From Bradyrhizobium sp. 132 (GTDB taxonomy: Bacteria; Pseudomonadota; Alphaproteobacteria; Rhizobiales; Xanthobacteraceae), in the NCBI RefSeq assembly GCF_023074185.1, contig NZ_JADPKY010000043.1, positions 62,001 through 126,000 of the forward strand: a stretch of 64,000 nt of DNA. Reading direction: 5' to 3'. Below are positions 44,887 to 54,400 of this stretch, one piece after another. Each line of letters opens with the position of its first letter. Positions within the stretch are counted from its first letter, which is position 1. A model generated the notes under the pieces. The model was not told where the DNA came from, searched no databases, and saw only the letters and a list, made by a program, of their open reading frames with translations. Position numbers and translations under genes: made by a program.

Positions 44887-45286
44887 ACGGGGTCACGGAA
44901 TGATACCAAGACGCGCGCGCAATCTCCTGGCCTGCGGAGTCGACTGGCAGATAGGGCTCATTTAGCGACTCGGACACGAAAGTTGGGTTGGTGAGCCCAG
45001 CAGTCAGTCGGCAACCGATATGGCTTGGTCGCAAATGGAGGCAGTTCGCGAACTGATAAGGAAATAGCCGAAAGCTTATCAGTGGTGGCCGGGCGTAGAC
45101 AGGGTGACCGCTTCCGCCCATCTAGTAGGCTTGAGTTGTCGAAAGTCAGCTATGGCCATGAGCGGAAGTCGGATCGAACCGCATATCGTCGATCTCAGCG
45201 GATGCCTGGGTAGGCTTTTGGGGAGCCCGAGAGAGCCCGGACGCCACCGGAATTCAATGACTTCCTGCCGTCAGTAGGACTTGCAG
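44887..45286. other. gene-free stretch at right border of the amide regulon
   Basis: 400 bases without a supportable gene. It contains the second 32-bp palindromic site (45,052-45,083). About 60 bases after it, a segment GTCAGCTATGGCCATGAGCG resembles the segment about 70 bases after copy 1, so the repeat may extend beyond the palindrome in a diverged form. Confidence 0.5.
45052..45083. repeat. 32-bp palindrome-armed site, copy 2
   Basis: ACTGATAAGG, 7-base centre AAATAGC, CGAAAGCTTATCAGT. Arms and length are identical to copy 1 at 32,972-33,003 in the same orientation; only the centre differs. The two copies lie just outside the two ends of the intact amide regulon. Confidence 0.6.
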
Positions 45287-46240
45287 TCAGTTACGGATTG
45301 GCGTACGCGGCGCGCTCCGATCGACTGAATCTCGCTCGCAAGCGGCTGCAACCCGTTCGTCATATCGTCGAGACGCTTGCCATTCGGCTCCGGCTATGAA
45401 AGCGAGCACTGGAGCACCACCGGCTGAGCTCTTGATGTATTCGGGATCGTTGAGGCTCTCGGCGATCGCGGCTTGCAGCTTCTTTGCGATGTCATCGGGC
45501 GCCCCCTTCGGCGGCGCAAAGCCGCGCTCGGCGGTCATGATGACGGGAACGCCGGCTTCCTCGGCCGTGGGTACGCCGGGCAATGATGAGGAACTAGGCT
45601 TAGACAGGATTGCGATAGCCCGGAGCTCTGCTTTGTTGGTACCGTGAAGCTTAGGCACTTTGCTCAGGCTGACCAGATGGCCGCTGCCGTTCCGCGATAG
45701 GAAATCTCATTCGGCTCGGCGCCGGCCGCCTTTGCGAGCATGCAGATGGCCAGATGTCCGTTCGTGCCCGCGCCGTTATGGCCGAACGTGACCGAACCCG
45801 GCTTCTTGCGCTGCGCGTCGAGCACGCTTGCAAGGGTCGTGAACGGGCTGTCGTTGCGAACGACGATCACGCTGGGATCGTCGACCACGCGCGCAACCAG
45901 ACGGATTTCGTCCCATGGTGTACTGGGTCTTTCATCGGCAGAAAGTTGTAGCCGGGGACGTTGACGACCCGATCGCGTAGGCATCGGGGACGGCGCGCGC
46001 AATCGCTGCGACCGCGATCTCGCCGCCGGCACCGGGCTTGTTGACGACGACAAATCTCGCGTTCCCGCCAAGTCTTTTCTCGTCGAAGGGAAGAAGCTTG
46101 CGGGCCATCACGTCGGTCCCGCCACCCGCGGCGAAGCCAACGACGACTTCGACCGGGTTGTCGTCGGGCCATGCGGCCTAGGCCGTCCCCGACGCGGTCA
46201 GGCCAAGAATCAGAACTACCGTCTGCACCGTCCAGAACAT
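45287..46240 (-). pseudogene. TctC/Bug-family binding protein remnant
   Basis: On the minus strand from ATG 46,240: signal-like MFWTVQTVVLILGLTASG, then an in-frame TAG, then AAWPDDNPVEVVVGFAAGGG (the Bug-family opening). FVVVNKPGAGGEIAVAAI, FVNVPGYNFLPMK, VRNDSPFTTLASVLDA, GHNGAGTNGHL and GVPTAEEAGVPV appear in different frames. At least one stop and two frameshifts, so not functional. The family supplies tripartite tricarboxylate transporters; no membrane subunits are present here. Confidence 0.85.
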
Positions 46241-46256
46241 GAAGGTTATCCTTTCG

Positions 46257-46953
46257 CTATCTATGCGACGCCATCAACCGACCGGCGACGGGAAGGCGCG
46301 CAACCACAGCCGCTCTCGGATTCAGTGATGTAGAGGCTCTTGTTGTCGGGACCGCCATAGGCCACGTTGGTGGTGGCGAGCCCTTCGCAGGAGCGGATCC
46401 GATAGAGCGGCTCGCCCAGGCGGCTGAAAATCCAGTCGGTACCAAGACCGGCGTGAGCAATGGCAAGGTTGTCCTGCTCGTCTATCGCAAGGCCATCGGG
46501 CCCGCCGAGGCTCCCGGACAGTTGAATGAAGATGCCGACCTTCGATGCCGTGCCGTCGGGCATCAGCGGTATCCGCCAGATCGCATTGCCCCTTATGGCG
46601 GCCACGTAGAGGATGTGTTCGCTGCCGTTGAGCACGAGGCCGTTCGGGCTGGGGACGTTGTTGACGATCTGGTCGAGCGTTCCGTCCACGCGCAGGCGAT
46701 AGACGCGACCGGTCGGGTCGTGCATGCCGGTCTGGCCCTGGTCGGTGAAATAGATGTCGCCATTGCTGGCAAGGACCAGGTCGTTGATGCCTTTGAAACG
46801 CTCCGACCAGCGCCGCTCCAGCATGGACGTGACCTTGCCGCTGGCTGGATCGAGCGTCATGAGCCCATAGCGATAGTCCGTGATGACGATCCGCCCGTCG
46901 CGCGCGATCTTCAACCCGTTCGGCTCGCCGTCGTACGCCGCTTGGAATGGCAT
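46257..46953 (-). pseudogene. SMP-30/gluconolactonase remnant
   Basis: A 230-residue open frame with propeller motifs EPNGLKIARDGRIVITDY, FKGINDLVLASNGDIYFTDQ, SPNGLVLNGSEHILYVA and GGPDGLAIDEQDNLAIAHAG. The N-terminal blade is missing from this frame, and the expected C-terminus (VVARLPVAGRLMASHR) is found one frame over, so a frameshift near 46,310 breaks the end. Probably inactive; related in family to the intact exported protein at 25,167 but closer to cytoplasmic forms. Confidence 0.7.
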
Positions 46954-47337
46954 TCAACTGGGACACACCACTGGTGAGCGGCCTTGTGGTCACGGCGGGC
47001 GGAGTTGCTTTCACGGGGGCTATGGACGCGTATCTGTGGGCTTCCGTGTAGCTTCCAGCAGGTATCGCATCGCAGACAACTTCTCCACGCGACGCCCTCG
47101 CCATCAGGACTGCTCAACGTGGTCGACCTGATCCCGGTTGCCGTCTTCAGGTCTGCGACGATCGTCCAAGTTCGGTTCGCGATGATCTTGAGGGCGCGCC
47201 CTTGGGGACGTTGCAGCGCACCAACTTCGTGCTTCGCGGTGCGCAGCCAGTCGCGTCAGGATGATCGTCTTCGGATGGACGTGCTTCAATTGCGTTCCGA
47301 TCGCAAGTATCGTCGCTAAAGGATCAGCAGCGTGCAC
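46954..47337. other. gene-free stretch between remnants
   Basis: About 380 bases with no supportable gene; the first part probably holds decayed N-terminal sequence of the SMP-30-like gene. Confidence 0.4.
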
Positions 47338-48027
47338 CTATTTTTCTTCGACGCGGCCCACCAGCAGAAGCGCGACGGTCGAGACAACCACGCTCAGCAT
47401 CAGCAGGATCAACCCGAGCCCGAGCGCCAGCGGAAGGTCGCCCTTGCTGGTTTCGAGCACTATCGCGGTCGTCATCGTGCGAGTGAAACCATGTATGTTG
47501 CCGCCCACGATGATAATGGCACCGACCTCGGCGATGGCGCGCCCGAATGCGGCTAGGAAGGCTGTCAGCAGCGATGCTCTTCCGAGTGCGAACAGCAAGG
47601 CGACGCTGCGCAGGACTGACAAACGGTCGGTACGTGCGAGGTCGCCGTATTCTGCCCAGAGCAATGTGGAGGCTCGGTGCACGAGCGCGACCACGATCGG
47701 AGTGGCAAGAAGCGTTTGGGCGATCACCATGGCAGTAGGCGTGAATAGTAGCCCCGCAGTTCCCAAGGGGCCCGAGCGCGAAAGGAATAAGTAGATCCCG
47801 AGACCCACCACGACGGGAGGCAAACCGAGTAGCGCGTTGGCAAAGATGATGAGCGGCTGCCGGCCCGGGAAGCGGGCGATTGCAAGCCCAGGCGCCGACG
47901 GGAGCGCCGACCGCCAGCGCGACGATGCTGGCGTTAGGCTGACGCGCACCGACAGAGCGACAATTTCGAGAAGCTCAGAATCGCTCTCGCCGATCAGCGA
48001 GGCGGCGGCGCTGATCGCACCCAACAC
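47338..48027 (-). CDS. tupB: TupB-like tungstate ABC permease (possibly damaged)
   Basis: A 229-residue permease: FPGRQPLIIFANALLGLPPVVVGLGIYLFLSRSG, LATPIVVALVHRA and AFGRAIAEVGAIIIVGGNIHGFTRTMTTAIVLETSKG match TupB/ModB-type anion permeases. Residues about 31-50 (TPASSRWRSALPSAPG) do not fit, but the neighbouring frame there reads ASIVALAVGAPVGAW, the expected membrane span; two compensating frameshifts are the likely cause. No TupA or TupC gene is present. GTG start at 48,027, 12 bases after the Crp/Fnr gene. Probably not functional. Confidence 0.65.
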   Translation of the reverse strand: MLGAISAAASLIGESDSELLEIVALSVRVSLTPASSRWRSALPSAPGLAIARFPGRQPLIIFANALLGLPPVVVGLGIYLFLSRSGPLGTAGLLFTPTAMVIAQTLLATPIVVALVHRASTLLWAEYGDLARTDRLSVLRSVALLFALGRASLLTAFLAAFGRAIAEVGAIIIVGGNIHGFTRTMTTAIVLETSKGDLPLALGLGLILLMLSVVVSTVALLLVGRVEEK

Positions 48028-48039
48028 CCAGGGAGCGCC

Positions 48040-48762
48040 TCAAGGGGCCGATCCTCTGACTTGATCCGCTTCGTTGCCTTCGGCGAGTATATGCAGTTTG
48101 TGTGGATCCCGGAGCACGATGCGCTGGCGGCCGCCTTCCACAAGTCCCTGCTGTTCCCAAGCGCTCAATATGCGACTCACGGTGTGCAAGGTCGTGCCCG
48201 TCATCTCCGCGACGTCCTGCCGGCTGATCGGAAAGTCGATCTCAACTCCCGCGTCAACCTTGCGTCCGGCCTGTTTCGCCAGGCGCAGCAACGCGTGGGC
48301 AACTCTCTGCTCGACCTGTTCATTGGATATCTCGATCACGCGGGCCTGCGTGTCTTGCAGGCGGCTGCCGACGGTTTGCAGTGCGCTGACGGCAAGGGTC
48401 GGAAATGTGACGATCAGCCGGTGCCAGGACGAGGACGGCCAGGAGAGCGCGATACTGTCGACGGCGGCTACCGCGGTCGCCGGATAGCTCTTGAGGTTCA
48501 TCGCCTGCGCGACACCGAATAGTTCGCCGGCCGAAACGTAACGCACCACCATCTGCTGCCCCTGCGGGGTGGTCTTCTCCACACGCAGGTGGCCATGCAA
48601 CAGCACGAAGAAGCGCTCGGCCTCTGTGCCTTGATTGAAGACCGCCGTTCCCTTGGGGTAGCGGACCGAGCGTGCTTCGCGCAAGAGCTCGTCCTGCTCG
48701 GCGGGCGAAAGTCCCGCGAACATCGCCAAATTCGCGACCAGGGATCGGTCGACCGCGGCCAT
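48040..48762 (-). CDS. Crp/Fnr-family transcription regulator
   Basis: A 240-residue regulator: cyclic-nucleotide-binding-type N-terminus (LFAGLSPAEQDELL-like, GTEAERFFVLLHGHLRVEK, SAGELFGVAQAM), long dimer helix and a C-terminal winged helix with SRQDVAEMTGTTLHTVSRILSAWEQQGLV. There is no Cys cluster for an FNR iron-sulfur centre, so it resembles the DNR/NnrR branch. The start at 48,762 has AGGATTGAA upstream; 48,774 is an alternative. Neighbours (pseudoazurin fragment, NnrS) fit nitrogen-oxide control, but DNA targets could not be identified. Confidence 0.8.
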   Translation of the reverse strand: MAAVDRSLVANLAMFAGLSPAEQDELLREARSVRYPKGTAVFNQGTEAERFFVLLHGHLRVEKTTPQGQQMVVRYVSAGELFGVAQAMNLKSYPATAVAAVDSIALSWPSSSWHRLIVTFPTLAVSALQTVGSRLQDTQARVIEISNEQVEQRVAHALLRLAKQAGRKVDAGVEIDFPISRQDVAEMTGTTLHTVSRILSAWEQQGLVEGGRQRIVLRDPHKLHILAEGNEADQVRGSAP

Positions 48763-48947
48763 TTCAATCCTCATTTTCGATGCGGGCACACATTATCTGC
48801 CGCAGCAGCAAGCCACAATGTTGACGCCACTGATAGCGAGTCAACCTACCGGAACGTTGCGCTGGCTCAAACTCGCGCCTCTCGGAAAAGGATATCGACC
48901 CTTTGGACACCCGGAGTTCGGGAAATCCATTCGAAAAGGGTCGGTAG

Positions 48948-49096
48948 ATGAACAAGTTGGCAATTTTGACCGTCGTGGCGGCGAGTTTGGCGCTGGCGGG
49001 AACCGCCCGCGCGGCGGAGGTCGAAGTCAAGCTCCTGAACAAGGTATCCGAAGGTGCAGTCATGGCCTTCGAGCCCGCCTTCGTGAAGGTGGGTCG
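48948..49096 (+). pseudogene. pseudoazurin 5' fragment
   Basis: The N-terminal 49 residues of a blue-copper pseudoazurin: Sec signal MNKLAILTVVAASLALAGTARA, then AEVEVKLLNKVSEGAVMAFEPAFVKV. The expected continuation with the copper ligands is missing; after 49,096 the sequence is unrelated. Ribosome site (GGTAG region) is intact. Pseudoazurins donate electrons to copper nitrite reductase or N2O reductase, linking the fragment to denitrification. Confidence 0.75.
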
Positions 49097-49698
49097 AAGT
49101 GAGCATCTACGGCCGCCAGATTCGCCAGTTGGTAGGATGGACGAGCACCGCCTCGTCCGTCCAGACGTTGTACCACACGCCCGATTTGCGCTTGCTCGGA
49201 AAGCGCAGCGCCTCGATGCGGACCAGGCGGACTTGGCCGAGTTCGAGGCTACAATTATCGGAGGCAAGCGCGATCGGAAGCTAACCATCGCGCGGAGCGG
49301 TATTGCACATCGGGGCTTCTTGTGTCGCCGAATGCAGGGTCCGCATTGATCTGGCGCAATTACCGACGCGGCATCTCTTCGGCCCAACAACAGGAACAGC
49401 ACGTGGATTTGCTCTCGGGGAGGACCGTGGCCTCGGTTCCCTGCTCGATGCGGCGGAGAAGATCGCCGGCGATCGCTTCGAAAAGCTTGCGCTCGATGCT
49501 GCTTCCGCTCCGGTTCCGGTCCCGCAATCTCTCGAAAATCGCATCGCAACCTCCATTGATGACGGAGTCGAAAATCGAACGCGGCTCGCTCTTTGTCGCG
49601 GATGAAACCCGTAGCTGAACATTGCTGCAATTTGCGCTCCGACAAAGAGCCCTCGATCACGACGATCTACGATGAGGCCACTGAACAGGAATACATCC
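49097..49698. other. junction debris upstream of nnrS
   Basis: About 600 bases without an intact gene. On the minus strand at about 49,110-49,255 a frame ends VWYNVWTDEAVLVHPTNWR and IWRP-stop, which reads like the C-terminus of a protein; family not recognised. The last 80 bases should hold the nnrS promoter. Confidence 0.4.
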
Positions 49699-50877
49699 AT
49701 GGCAACGATGCAGAAATTCAGGGCCTACCGGGGACCGGCGGTGTTCTCGCACGGTTTCCGGCCGTTCTTCCTGTTCGGCGCGATCTACGCCGGCGCGATG
49801 GTTCCGCTGTGGCTCGCGGTGTTCGCCGGCAACGTCCACGTTCCGACGGTGCTGGCGCCGCGGGACTGGCACGTCCATGAGATGCTGTTCGGCTATATGG
49901 CTTCGGTGATCGCTGGCTTCCTTCTGACCGCCGTTCCGAACTGGACCGGTCGCCTGCCGTTCCAGGGCGCACGGCTGGAGTGCCTGTTCGCGGCCTGGTT
50001 CGCAGGGAGGCTTGCGATGACGTTCTCCGCATTTATCGGGTGGCAAGCCGCCCTTGCGATCGACGCAGTCTTTCTGCTGCTGCTCGCAGCCGCCGCCGCC
50101 CGCGAGATCGTCGCCGGCCGCAAGTGGAACAATCTGAAGGTGGTCGGCATCGTCTCGCTTCTTGCGATGGTCAACATCGCGTTTCACATCGAGGCGCATT
50201 TCCACGGCCTGGCGGAGTATTCCACGCGGGCCGGCATTGCCCTCGTCGTCACGCTGGTTTGCTTGATCGGTGGACGGATCGTGCCGAGCTTCACGCGCAA
50301 CTGGCTCGCCCGCCGCGAGCCGGGGCGGCTCCCCGTTCCCTTCGGTCGGTTCGACGCGATCGCGATGGTCGCGGGCGTGTGCGCCATGGCCGCCTGGACC
50401 GTAAACCCTTCGGGTGGGCTCGTCGCGGGCGCGCTTTGCGTCGCCGGAGTGCTTCACGTCGCCCGCCTGGCTCGCTGGGCCGGCTACCGGACCTTGTCGG
50501 ACCGGCTCGTCCTCATTCTTCACGTGGCCTACGCATTCGTGCCGGTCGGCTTCTTTCTGGCGGCACTCGCCGCGATGGACATCGTTGCCCCGGGCGCGGG
50601 CGTGCACGCTTGGACCGGTGGAGCAATCGGCACGATGACCATCGCCGTGATGACGCGTGCCTCGCTCGGCCATACCGGGCAGGCCTTCTCGGCGTCCGTT
50701 GCCACCCAAACGATCTACGCTGCGATCGTCGTCGCGGCGGTGGCTCGGGTGTGTGCGGCGCTTGAGCCGACCTATTCGATGCCGGTGCTGACGGTCTCGG
50801 GCATCGCGTGGGCCGGGGCGTTCCTGGGCTTCGCGCTCGCCTACGCGCCGCTCCTGTGCCGGACACGAAGGTTCTGA
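49699..50877 (+). CDS. nnrS: NnrS-family haem-copper membrane protein
   Basis: A 392-residue, about 12-span membrane protein: PAVFSHGFRPFFLFGAIYAG opening, RDWHVHEMLFGYMASVIAGFLLTAVPNWTGR (the conserved His-rich NnrS core), GGRIVPSFTRNWLAR and VMTRASLGHTGQA. NnrS protects against nitric-oxide stress or supports denitrification. The ATG at 49,699 has AGGA upstream. It looks complete, unlike its neighbours; the next gene (broken) starts 7 bases later, so they were once one operon. Confidence 0.87.
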   Translation: MATMQKFRAYRGPAVFSHGFRPFFLFGAIYAGAMVPLWLAVFAGNVHVPTVLAPRDWHVHEMLFGYMASVIAGFLLTAVPNWTGRLPFQGARLECLFAAWFAGRLAMTFSAFIGWQAALAIDAVFLLLLAAAAAREIVAGRKWNNLKVVGIVSLLAMVNIAFHIEAHFHGLAEYSTRAGIALVVTLVCLIGGRIVPSFTRNWLARREPGRLPVPFGRFDAIAMVAGVCAMAAWTVNPSGGLVAGALCVAGVLHVARLARWAGYRTLSDRLVLILHVAYAFVPVGFFLAALAAMDIVAPGAGVHAWTGGAIGTMTIAVMTRASLGHTGQAFSASVATQTIYAAIVVAAVARVCAALEPTYSMPVLTVSGIAWAGAFLGFALAYAPLLCRTRRF

Positions 50878-50884
50878 GGTCGCG

Positions 50885-52212
50885 ATGATCGGCGCCAGCA
50901 CATCAAGATGGACGATGAGTTATTTTGCGGTGGCGCTCGTGTGGCTCTTCATCGCGCTGGCCCTGATAGTCGCGGGTGTCGGCTATCCGGCCGCCGAACG
51001 AACTGCGCCGGATACGCTCGTCCTGGTGCACGTCGTCAGCATCGGATGGCTAAGCCTAGCGATGTGCGGTGCGCTGTTCCAGTTCGTTCCTGTGCTCGTC
51101 GTGAAACCCTTGTTTTCCGAGAAGTGGGCCTTGCCGGCTTTGGGCCTCCTGACCGCCGGCCTCGTCTCCCTGCTCGCGGGTTTTCTGGCTTTGGGAGGCC
51201 GCTTGCCCACCTGACTCTGGCTTCTTCCCGTCGGCGGGATGCTGCTCGTCACCGGCTTCGGTCTGGTTGTCGTCGATCTCGGCCTGACTGCGTGGCTGCG
51301 GCCGACGGGGCCGGCCAGCTTCGTCCTCGTCGGCCTGGCATCGCTCTGCGCAACAGCGGCCTTCGGCGCGGTATTCGTGTTCGCTTGCGGGGTGGGCGGG
51401 ATCGATAGGCGAATCAATTTTGGCGTCCGGCATCCCGCTCCACGCCATCGCCGGTTTCGGCGGCTGGCTGACCTTGACGGCCATGGGTGTCAGCTACCGG
51501 CTCCTGGCCATGTTCATGCTGGCGCCGGACGTGGACGACCGACAGAGCCGCTTGCGGCCGGCGCGCTCGCCGTCGGCGTGACGGTGGCGGGCGGGATCCT
51601 CGCGATAGGGCTCGCATCGGGATTGAGCGTCGTGCTGTCTATTGCCGCGGTTTTCGGTCTTGCGTCCGCCGCCCTGTACGCACGGGACATCGCCGGCATC
51701 TTCCGCACCCGCAAGCGGCGGCAGCTCGAGCTCAACATGCGGATGGCGACGCTATCCTTCGCGAGCCTGGCGGCAACGGCAATGCTGGGGTCGCGCTCGC
51801 GGCGACAGACACGTTCGCCGCGCATGTCGGCGCCTTCGCCTTCCTCGCCATCTTCGGATGGCTGTCTGGCCTAGTCCTCGCAAAGCTCTACAAGATCGTG
51901 GCATTCCTGACCTGGCTCGAGACCTACGGCCTCCTCATGGGATGTGTACCCACTCCCCGCATCCAAGACCTCGTCGCGGAGGGGAGGGCTTCGAAGTGGT
52001 TCGTCACCTACTACGCTGCCGTGTGGTTCGGGACGCTGATGCTGCTGGCCGGCGAACCGCACGCGTTCCGCGCGTTTGCGGCTGTAATGACCCTAGGCAT
52101 CGCGGGAATCGTCCGCGAAGTGATCCGGACGCGGCGGCTTGCCGACGTCGCGAGCCCGCTGCGTCTCCCGGGTGGCACGCACGCACCCCATCTTCTGTTC
52201 GCTAGGAACTGA
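50885..52212 (+). pseudogene. broken multi-span membrane protein of the nnrS operon
   Basis: It starts well (MIGASTSRWTMSYFAVALVWLF, HVVSIGWLSLAMCGALFQFVPVLV) but meets TGA at 51,212 after GRLPT. The same frame continues LWLLPVGGMLLVTGFGLVVVDL to about 51,420, then shifts: [20 protein letters not shown], then LASGLSVVLSIAAVFGLAS, then TFAAHVGAFAFLAIFGWLSG and a C-terminus ending HAPHLLFARN at 52,210. One stop and at least three frameshifts over an original of about 440 residues with many spans. Function not recognised; the context suggests a haem-copper-like partner of NnrS. Confidence 0.78.
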
Positions 52213-52234
52213 TGAGCCGACGAAAGGAAGCAAC

Positions 52235-52321
52235 ATGACCGAATACATCGATGTCGACGTCCGTCCGATCCTGCAAGCAGGCGGAGAGCCGTTCTCGGTC
52301 ATCATGTCCGCGCTCGGAAAG
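52235..52321 (+). pseudogene. DUF2249-protein 5' fragment
   Basis: ATG at 52,235 with AAGGAAG upstream; IDVDVRPILQAGGEPFSVIM matches the start of small DUF2249 proteins often found beside nitrogen-oxide genes. Sequence identity ends near 52,321, where the opposite strand carries part of a DNA ligase. Confidence 0.65.
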
Positions 52322-52640
52322 CCGGCTCCGCTGCAGCAAGTGCGCCAAGGCCAATCGCCGGCCGGCGGCGAGCGCGGCCTGGAGTTCGGAAAGTTGGTGC
52401 GGCCGTCCTTCACCACGACGACTTCGCCGTCGAAGATCGCAGTCGCGACGGAAAGATCGAACGCGGCCGCGATCGACGGGAAGCGCTTGGTCCAATCCAA
52501 TCCGGTCTGGGTGTAGACCCTCGCCCGGCCCTTGTTCAGGTGAAACTGGAGCCGATAGCCGTCGTACTTGATTTCGTGGAGCCAGTGGTCGCCGGCGGGC
52601 GCCTTGGATCTCAGCGTGGCGAGCTGGGCGAGATGAATCC
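52311..52640 (-). pseudogene. ATP-dependent DNA ligase (LigD-like) internal fragment
   Basis: On the minus strand ATLRSKAPAGDHWLHEIKYD continues GYRLQFHLNKGRARVYT, including the ligase adenylation motif KYDG, then GLDWTKRFPSIAAAFDL and AIFDGEVVVVKDGRTNF. A frameshift follows (SELQAALAAGRR in another frame). Both ends of the gene are missing. It abuts the DUF2249 fragment, so a deletion or rearrangement joined them. Confidence 0.8.
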
Positions 52641-53093
52641 CGGCATCGCCGACGGCTTCGAGCCGTCGACCGTTCGCGCGAGAAACCGCGTCTGGGTACG
52701 GTTCGCCAATTACGCAAACCCGCAAAGTTCCGGCCGGGGCCGGAGGACAGCGGCGGGCAGTCTACTGGATATTTTCCGAAGGCGGCCAACGGTCAGACGC
52801 GAACTTGAGGTGGGTCAAGGCGAGATCGGAGCCTCGCCCTAAAGTTAGAATCGTACCGAGCGGCATGAGCGCGCTCAGGTGCTGTTACGGTTGCGGCGCC
52901 CGGGCTCCTAGGCATCCGGGTTCCGTTTTATAACTAGCGACCGCAGACAGGAGTTGGCTCCGAGAGCGACTCCGCCGGAACGACAGCCGGCGTTGCGGGT
53001 CGATCGGCGACCAGCCGCACGAAAATGCGAGCAATTCGGCCTCGGCAATCCATTGGTTGCCCGGGGGCGAATTCTGTCGGCGCCGCCTCACCC
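52641..53093. other. gene-free stretch
   Basis: About 450 bases with no supportable gene on either strand. Confidence 0.4.
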
Positions 53094-53279
53094 TTACGCC
53101 TTGCCTGGAGCCCGCAACGGGCCGTCCGCCCACCTGCGGGCTGTTGGGTCGTGCAGCGGGTCGTCGTCGCAACTGGCGCAGACGTAGCGCTGCCGCCCCT
53201 CGGCGACGTCGTCGGGCACTGCGGCCATCGGCTTGCCGCACGACGGGCACGCCTTCCGGATCGGGTGGAGCGCCGTCAT
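53094..53279 (-). CDS. small zinc-ribbon-like protein
   Basis: A 61-residue protein with two Cys pairs, CPSCGK near residue 10 and CASCDDD near residue 38, giving a C-x2-C...C-x2-C zinc ribbon. Start ATG 53,279 with AGGGGAAA upstream. The tail is DPTARRWADGPLR. Small ribbons of this type are frequent orphan proteins in Bradyrhizobium; function unknown. Confidence 0.65.
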   Translation of the reverse strand: MTALHPIRKACPSCGKPMAAVPDDVAEGRQRYVCASCDDDPLHDPTARRWADGPLRAPGKA

Positions 53280-53451
53280 TTTAGAATTTCCCCTGCCGCC
53301 GTAGCTTAATCCTGCGATGGCGGCGGGCTCAAGTGGATCGCGGAAAGTTGCTTGGGGCGCGCTCACGCCGGACGACATAGCCTGGCTCTTGACGCAGCCG
53401 AAGCTGGCGTACTGAACGTTGCGCAGGGCGATGTCGTTGTGGGGGTGCGTC

Positions 53452-53661
53452 ATGGATCGGGAGTTCTATCGGCAGCAGGCGCGGCGCGTCCGCGATCTGG
53501 CCGAGAAGGCAGATCCGTTCACCAGGCGGCGCCTGCTGGATCTGGCAGGTCAGTACGATGCCAGGGCCAGCAGCCCTTCAGTGGCGTTGAGGATGATCGA
53601 ACGGCCGCTGCCGCGCACCGCGCCGCCCGTCTCTGCCTTCTCCGGCGCCGGCGAGGCATGA
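53452..53661 (+). CDS. small hypothetical protein
   Basis: A 69-residue protein: MDREFYRQQARRVRDLAEKA followed by DPFTRRRLLDLAGQYDARA, a charged helical pair, then a Pro-rich tail. The helical part resembles short orphan proteins common in rhizobia, often annotated hypothetical. Last intact gene before the right attachment repeat. Confidence 0.55.
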   Translation: MDREFYRQQARRVRDLAEKADPFTRRRLLDLAGQYDARASSPSVALRMIERPLPRTAPPVSAFSGAGEA

Positions 53662-54400
53662 CGAAACCGGCCGCCCTCGAATCCGCTGCGACGTCTACAA
53701 CGGCACGGGCTCGGCGCCGGCCCATGAGCCGGAGCCCGAGCCCACAACTCTCCCAAAAAGCGGAGTTCCTGGGGACGTCGCTGGTAACGGCTCTCTGGGC
53801 GCCGTCTCTGCTCCGTCTTCTGACCCTCCAACGTTTGTCACGATGCGACGCGAACCGGTGCGACTAGCCCCAGTATTCGGAAAAAAGATCCGACTGGAAG
53901 GTCGTTGTTCGGCCTCAGCGGCTCGTATTGCGGCGGACAATCAGCTTTTGGCCAAAGCAAACCCTTCGCGAGCGTCGCGCTGGCCGATTGAGGTGTTTCG
54001 GTCGGCCTCACGAGGGCTAGCGCCCTGTATCCAACGGACATTTGGCTCAACCTGCATCATCGATTGATCGAAATAGCACTTGGCGGGTGCTTTCGTCCGC
54101 CTGTCACGCTGTTTTTTTAAGGTGATGACGAAGAGCGTAGGCGCTGCTGAGATCAACCGCGATTTAACCTGAACTCGACCACCGATTGAGCACCGAAACC
54201 GTGCGCATAAACGGCGATAAGGGTGGTCGATCAGGAACTTGGGTTGTTTTTGCTGGATTTTTCGATCGCTACTTACGTTCCGGACGCAGGGCTGGGGGTT
54301 CCCCATGCGATTTACAATCCGCGTGTAACCTATTGGTCTATATAGGCTCATTGAACGACCATTTTACAGCTAAGTACCTGTTTGCGTTCGTAGAAGATGA
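53662..54400. other. gene-free right end of the island
   Basis: About 740 bases, more AT-rich toward the end, with no supportable gene. It ends at the partial tRNA-Lys repeat. Confidence 0.45.

Noticed and set aside
48800-48845. Possible FNR/NNR box (TTGA...TCAA) between the Crp/Fnr gene and the pseudoazurin fragment
   Set aside because: The half sites are about 16 bases apart instead of the usual 4-6; not a credible box.
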